This document shows positions 60,021 to 64,000 of a stretch of DNA of 64,000 nt, piece by piece. The DNA is from Candidatus Methanoperedens sp. (lineage in GTDB: Archaea > Halobacteriota > Methanosarcinia > Methanosarcinales > Methanoperedenaceae), in assembly GCA_023249105.1 (NCBI GenBank), contig JAHFDG010000012.1:62001-126000 (forward strand). The letters are read 5' to 3'. The notes under the pieces were generated by a model. That model was not told the DNA's origin, made no database searches, and worked only from the letters and a program-made list of their open reading frames with translations. A program made the translations under genes and the position numbers. Positions within the stretch are counted from its first letter, which is position 1. Every line of letters starts with the position of its first letter.

Positions 60021-60940
60021 TGTATACGAAAAGCGCATATCTTTTTATTTTTATCTTATTGATAATAACAGGTTGTATTGAAAAGCAGGAAAAAGTTAAT
60101 CTCAGCATTGTCCAGGAGCCGGAAGTCAAAGAAACTGATACTGCTGTTAAAGTCGCTATTGCATCGGTAGTATCCCCCAAGGAATCCTATGTATATTATG
60201 AAGAGATGATACAGTATATCTCAAAAAAGTTGGGCGGACCTGTAAAAATAGTACAGAAGCAGAGCTATCAGGAGATTAACCAGCTTATACAAAATAATGA
60301 AATAGACTTTGCCTTCATATGCGGCGGCGCGTACATTGATAATGATGGCAACACAACGCCAGGGATGAAGCTTCTTGTGGCGCCGCAGGTGTATGGGAAG
60401 ACAACATACAACTCCTATATAATAGTTCCAAATAACAGCAACTACACCGATTTACTCGACCTGCGCGGCAAGAAGTTTGCGTTCTCAGACCCGTTATCCA
60501 ACTCCGGAAAACTTTATCCCAGATACAGGCTGGCTCTTATCAATGAAACGCCCGGGTCCTTTTTTGGGGTAGATGAAAATGGCAGGAATAATTCTTTTTT
60601 TACATACAGCCATGACAATTCCATCATTGCGGTAGCGGAAGGGCTGGCAGATGGCGCCGCTGTTGACAGCCTGGTGTATGAATACATGAAAAATACCAGA
60701 CCTGAAATTATAGCGAAAACAAGGATTATTGAAATTTCACCTCCTTTTGGTATCCCTCCCGTAGTAGTTCCAGAGGCCATCGACCCGTTTTTGGAACAAA
60801 GGCTTAAGGATATTTTCCTGAATATGGACAAAGATGAAAATGGCATGAAAATCCTATCTAATGTCAAGATTGACAGATTCGTAAGTATAAATGACAACGC
60901 CTATGATTCTATCAGGGAAATGAGGAAACGAGTTAAATGA
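60020..60940 (+). CDS. PhnD-like phosphonate/phosphite-type binding lipoprotein
   Basis: The 306-residue product has a lipoprotein signal (LLIITGC; Cys19) and a periplasmic binding fold of the PhnD group: VKVAIASVVSPKESYVYYEEMIQYISKKLGG, EIDFAFICGGAYIDN and RGKKFAFSDPLSNSGKLYPRY. It binds a small anion outside the membrane. There is no permease or ATPase beside it; the next gene is a histidine kinase, overlapping by 4 bases, so it more likely serves as a ligand-sensing partner than as a transporter component. Confidence 0.87.
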   Translation: MYTKSAYLFIFILLIITGCIEKQEKVNLSIVQEPEVKETDTAVKVAIASVVSPKESYVYYEEMIQYISKKLGGPVKIVQKQSYQEINQLIQNNEIDFAFICGGAYIDNDGNTTPGMKLLVAPQVYGKTTYNSYIIVPNNSNYTDLLDLRGKKFAFSDPLSNSGKLYPRYRLALINETPGSFFGVDENGRNNSFFTYSHDNSIIAVAEGLADGAAVDSLVYEYMKNTRPEIIAKTRIIEISPPFGIPPVVVPEAIDPFLEQRLKDIFLNMDKDENGMKILSNVKIDRFVSINDNAYDSIREMRKRVK

Positions 60941-63168
60941 GCAGCCTTCGATTCAAAATAATTATCTCGACTTTATTTATAATATTCTTGATAGTTACCG
61001 GGTCTTATATTGTCATCCAGGATATTCAATCCGGAATTATTGAAGGCGAGTTCCGCGACAAAGGATATTTACTGGCTAATAACCTTGCAGCGGAAGTTAC
61101 AACTCCATTGCTCGTGAACGATTTAATAGAAATCAGGAATTCAGTTGAATATACTAAGGGCAACTACCCCGACATAGAATATATTTTTGTGACAGATTCC
61201 CAGGGGATAGTGCTGGTGCATACGTTTGAGAAGGGTTTCCCGAAGGCGCTTATTAATAGGAGTAAACCTTCAAATGTCATGAAGGAGGGGATATTTGAAA
61301 CCGATAAAGGGATAATACATGAATTTGACGCACCGCTTTTCAAAAATATAGGCTACGTTCATGTTGGTGTATCGGAAAACAGGGTCAGGGCGCAAATTCT
61401 CGAAGCGTCACGGAAACTGCTGTTGTTAGCTGTATCCGCAGTTGTCCTGGGCGGGATATTTATTTATTTCATCGGAAGAAGGCTGACAGAACCCATCGAG
61501 AAGCTTACCGAAGGGGCAAACAGGATAAATAAAGGCATCCTCGACCAGAGCATAGATATCGACACAAAAGATGAATTAGGCGAGCTTGCAAAGACATTTA
61601 ATGAAATGGCTTTGAGCCTGAATCAAAAAATAAAAGATTTAACCGCAGCAAAAGAACAAACTGAAGCTGCGGAAAAATATCTTGAGACAGTTTTTAACAA
61701 TATAGAAGATGGTATTATTGTTGTGAATAGCAATAATGAAATTATTAAAATAAATAAGTCATTTTTAGAGATAATGGGCATGGGTGAAGAGCAGGTGTTG
61801 GGCAGGACATGCCACGAAATAATGTTTGGAGCTAAGAAAGACCAGGAAGAAAAATGCTCGATTGATGCTTTAGTGCAAACAAAAAAACCAGTTAAATTAA
61901 TTCATGAAATTAAAGTAAGGGGGAATAAAAAAATCCTTGATTTAAGTTGTTCAGCGTTTACCGATAGAAATAAATCTGCAAATATAATTTTAGTAATCAG
62001 AGACATAACGCAGCAAAAAGCGCTTGAAGAAGAAAATATTGCGTATTATAACAACATCAAATATCTAAAGGAATTTAACGAAGAAATTCTGAATAATGTC
62101 AATCTGGCAATCCATGTCGTTGATAAAGACATGAATATCCTCGCTGTTAATGATGAATTAATAAGACTCAGCAGGGGCATAATCAAAAAAGAGCTTGTAA
62201 TGAATAAGAATCTTTATGAGGTCTACCCCTTCCTGAAAGAAAAACATGTCGATATGGAATATGAACATGTTATCAAAACCGGGGAAATTTTCCTGAGCGA
62301 AGAAAAAACGCAATATTATGACGAAATAATTTACACCAGCACAAGCAAAATACCAATCAAGGACAAGAGCGGTAATGTTGAAAAAATCATTACAGTCATC
62401 AAGGATGTAACTGACCAGAAAAAACTCGAGGAAGAGCTTAAGGATTCTTATGAAGAACTTAAACTGACTTATTCAAAACTCAAGGAACTTTATAAGATAA
62501 AAGATAGTTTCCTTTCAAACATATCGCATGAACTCAGGACGCCGCTTACATCAGTGCTGGGATATACTGAACTGTTGCTTGAAGAAAACATAAGCCAGGA
62601 ACAACGGCATAAGCTTGAGGTAATACTGCGAAATTCAAAACGGTTAACCAGGTTAATAAAAAGCCTGCTTGACAGTACACTAATTGAATCCAGGAATCTC
62701 CAGCTTGACATGCAAATGCTGCAAATTAACGACATTGTTGCACAGGCTGTTGAAGATATGAAAACAATGGCATCTGTTAAAAATCTTCCAATATATACTG
62801 AGATTCCGAAACTCCCTCTTGTCAAAGGTGACAGGGAGCGGTTGATGCAGGTATTTTCGAATATACTGGATAATGCCATTAAATTTACAATAACAGGTGA
62901 AATAAGAATAACTGCAACAGAAGAAGATAAAAACGTACATATAAAAATCAGCGATACCGGTATCGGGATTCCTGAGGATAAACTTTTGCAGATATTTGAT
63001 AGGTTTTACCAGTTGGATTCATCAGACTCACGAAAATATAGCGGGACTGGACTGGGTCTATGGATTTCAAAGAATATTGTTGAAGCCCATGGCGGCAGAA
63101 TCTGGGCGGAAAGTAAAAATAGGGGAAGTACCTTTCATATTTTATTGCCAAAATCGGTGAAAGAATGA
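60937..63168 (+). CDS. sensor histidine kinase: extracellular sensor, HAMP, two PAS, HisKA, HATPase
   Basis: At 743 residues it contains a first helix (IIISTLFIIFLIVTGSYIVIQ), an extracellular domain (about 30-160), a second helix (LLLLAVSAVVLGGIFIYFIG), HAMP (RRLTEPIEKLTEGANRINKG), two PAS domains (about 245-370 and 380-500), a dimerisation domain with phospho-acceptor His531 (SNISHELRTPL) and a catalytic domain (DNAIKF, SDTGIGIPE, GTGLGLWISKNIVEAHGG). The kinase should receive the signal from the lipoprotein and pass phosphate to the next gene's product, which it overlaps by 4 bases. Confidence 0.95.
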   Translation: MSSLRFKIIISTLFIIFLIVTGSYIVIQDIQSGIIEGEFRDKGYLLANNLAAEVTTPLLVNDLIEIRNSVEYTKGNYPDIEYIFVTDSQGIVLVHTFEKGFPKALINRSKPSNVMKEGIFETDKGIIHEFDAPLFKNIGYVHVGVSENRVRAQILEASRKLLLLAVSAVVLGGIFIYFIGRRLTEPIEKLTEGANRINKGILDQSIDIDTKDELGELAKTFNEMALSLNQKIKDLTAAKEQTEAAEKYLETVFNNIEDGIIVVNSNNEIIKINKSFLEIMGMGEEQVLGRTCHEIMFGAKKDQEEKCSIDALVQTKKPVKLIHEIKVRGNKKILDLSCSAFTDRNKSANIILVIRDITQQKALEEENIAYYNNIKYLKEFNEEILNNVNLAIHVVDKDMNILAVNDELIRLSRGIIKKELVMNKNLYEVYPFLKEKHVDMEYEHVIKTGEIFLSEEKTQYYDEIIYTSTSKIPIKDKSGNVEKIITVIKDVTDQKKLEEELKDSYEELKLTYSKLKELYKIKDSFLSNISHELRTPLTSVLGYTELLLEENISQEQRHKLEVILRNSKRLTRLIKSLLDSTLIESRNLQLDMQMLQINDIVAQAVEDMKTMASVKNLPIYTEIPKLPLVKGDRERLMQVFSNILDNAIKFTITGEIRITATEEDKNVHIKISDTGIGIPEDKLLQIFDRFYQLDSSDSRKYSGTGLGLWISKNIVEAHGGRIWAESKNRGSTFHILLPKSVKE

Positions 63169-63551
63169 ATAATAGCGTATCAATTAAAAAAGTCCTGGTG
63201 GTGGACGATGAACCCGATACTCTTGAGCTTGTAAAATTAGTCCTTGAGAGCGGCGGTTTTGAAACGGTGCTTGCTGCAAGCGGCATTGAAGCATTGGCCA
63301 TTGTTGGGAATACAAAGCCTGACCTTGTCCTTCTTGATATCATGATGCCGGACATGGATGGATGGGATGTTTTCAGGAAAATCAAAGAGAAATATCCAAA
63401 AATTCCCATTGCTATTTTGACAGCCAAAGCGCAGAACATAGATAAATTGCTCGGGCTGCATGTTTTAAAAGCCGATGATTATATAACAAAACCTTTTGGC
63501 AAAAATGAATTGATTAATAAAGTAAAGAAACTGACAGGCTGCCAGAAATGA
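63165..63551 (+). CDS. response regulator, receiver domain only
   Basis: The 128-residue protein is a bare receiver domain: acidic pair in VLVVDDEPDTLEL, the phosphorylation site Asp58 in LVLLDIMMPDMDGWD, the conserved Thr/Lys in AILTAKAQ and KPFG at the end. Without an output domain it must act by binding another protein, for example the KaiC-like ATPase, as often seen in archaea. It overlaps the kinase gene by 4 bases. Confidence 0.92.
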   Translation: MNNSVSIKKVLVVDDEPDTLELVKLVLESGGFETVLAASGIEALAIVGNTKPDLVLLDIMMPDMDGWDVFRKIKEKYPKIPIAILTAKAQNIDKLLGLHVLKADDYITKPFGKNELINKVKKLTGCQK

Positions 63552-63597
63552 AAAATGACCAAAAATTAAAGTACTATCCATAACAATTGGAGAAATC

Positions 63598-64000
63598 ATG
63601 CAAGAACAAAAAATTGTAATTCCCTTCTATACAGAGGAGAGATGGAACAACTGGATAAAAAAAGTGGTTGAAAGCGGTTTCAAGATCGAAGACCAGGAAA
63701 AAGGCGCTGTTTTTGTATATATGGAAGATGATGTGGTTCTTGCATGTTTGAAAATAATAGCAAAATACGATAAAAACCTGATTAGCAAAGAATCGGCTCT
63801 TGGGTATATTTCAGAAATTAAAAATATTGTCCTGAAAAAAATCGAACCGGTTAACGAAGATATCGACATGATGATAGAATCAGTTCAATTATCATTGATG
63901 GGTGTTTTTGCATCGTGTGAATGTTATGTAGAGAAGGCGTTTGAAAAAACAAAATCTCTGGATAAATTAATAAAAAGCGCCCTGGCGGCTGAAAAAGAAG
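63598..64000 (+). CDS. DUF2150 family protein (partial)
   Basis: An archaea-specific family: IPFYTEERWNNWIKKVVESGFKIEDQEKGAVFVYMEDDVVLACLKIIAKYD and MIESVQLSLMGVFASCECYVEKAF. The frame is open at the end of the window after 134 codons, and the protein usually ends at about 190. Function is unknown, and it may be part of the sensory cluster because it follows the receiver protein by 46 bases. Confidence 0.8.
   Translation, partial: MQEQKIVIPFYTEERWNNWIKKVVESGFKIEDQEKGAVFVYMEDDVVLACLKIIAKYDKNLISKESALGYISEIKNIVLKKIEPVNEDIDMMIESVQLSLMGVFASCECYVEKAFEKTKSLDKLIKSALAAEKE

Noticed and set aside
60020-60940. Phosphonate ABC importer binding protein of a transport operon
   Set aside because: No permease or ATPase is adjacent and the gene overlaps a histidine kinase, so a sensory role is preferred.

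Overview
The window looks like a chromosomal segment of a methanogen-related euryarchaeon of the Methanosarcinales, most likely an anaerobic methane oxidiser of the Candidatus Methanoperedens (ANME-2d) type. The basis is a run of archaeal markers (thermosome, Alba, NrpR nitrogen repressor, archaeal MutS-like ATPase, PINc/VapC ATPase, leucyl-tRNA synthetase of archaeal type, DUF1699, DUF2150, FilR1-type regulator), three coenzyme F430 biosynthesis genes (cfbD, cfbC, cfbB) and a membrane respiratory cluster with two multiheme cytochromes c next to an NrfD-type quinone module. The genus is inferred: no mcr, rRNA or tRNA gene was seen.

Layout. 1-4.9 kb (minus strand): a LolCDE/MacB-like export system cut by the window edge, a secreted CARDB-type protein and a small monooxygenase operon. 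5-11 kb: a FilR1-type regulator with a three-half-site operator in front of it, a broken AsnC-TRASH regulator, an FwdC-like beta-helix protein, a short orphan V-ATPase subunit I and a MutS-like ATPase. 11-14.5 kb: cfbDCB. 14.5-18.6 kb: a COG4986-type anion ABC transporter and two TatA genes, framed by two identical 118-bp double-hairpin elements. 18.6-20 kb: DUF1699 protein and LarB. 20.1-23.6 kb: cytochrome c (6 haem), cytochrome c (4 haem), four-cluster ferredoxin and NrfD. 23.6-33 kb: PINc ATPase, glnA-nrpR with a highly structured leader and a 37-codon upstream ORF, a phosphoribosyltransferase, thermosome, Alba, purC and rpiA. 33-34.9 kb: AT-rich PD-(D/E)XK nuclease and an ABC ATPase without a permease. 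35-45.2 kb: a nine-gene Ehr/Hyf-type membrane complex (two tandem HyfB, HyfC, E, F, G, H, I, plus a universal stress protein). Its large subunit lacks the Ni-Fe cysteines, so it is probably not a hydrogenase. 45.2-57.3 kb: purE, small genes, FAH-family hydrolase, glycosyltransferase, HerA-like ATPase, a LamG/PGF-CTERM surface protein, a DUF2298 membrane protein and leuS. 57.3-64 kb: a sensory cluster with a duplicated promoter element: Roadblock protein, double-domain KaiC-like ATPase, two membrane proteins, PhnD-like lipoprotein, histidine kinase, response regulator and a DUF2150 protein that runs off the window.

The strongest candidates for undescribed biology are the structured glnA leader with its small ORF, the Roadblock-KaiC-PhnD-kinase cluster with its tandem regulatory repeat, the 118-bp double-hairpin mobile-like element, the doubly disrupted AsnC-TRASH gene (one lesion is a TGA exactly at a metal-binding cysteine), and the Ehr-like complex with a duplicated HyfB gene and promoter.
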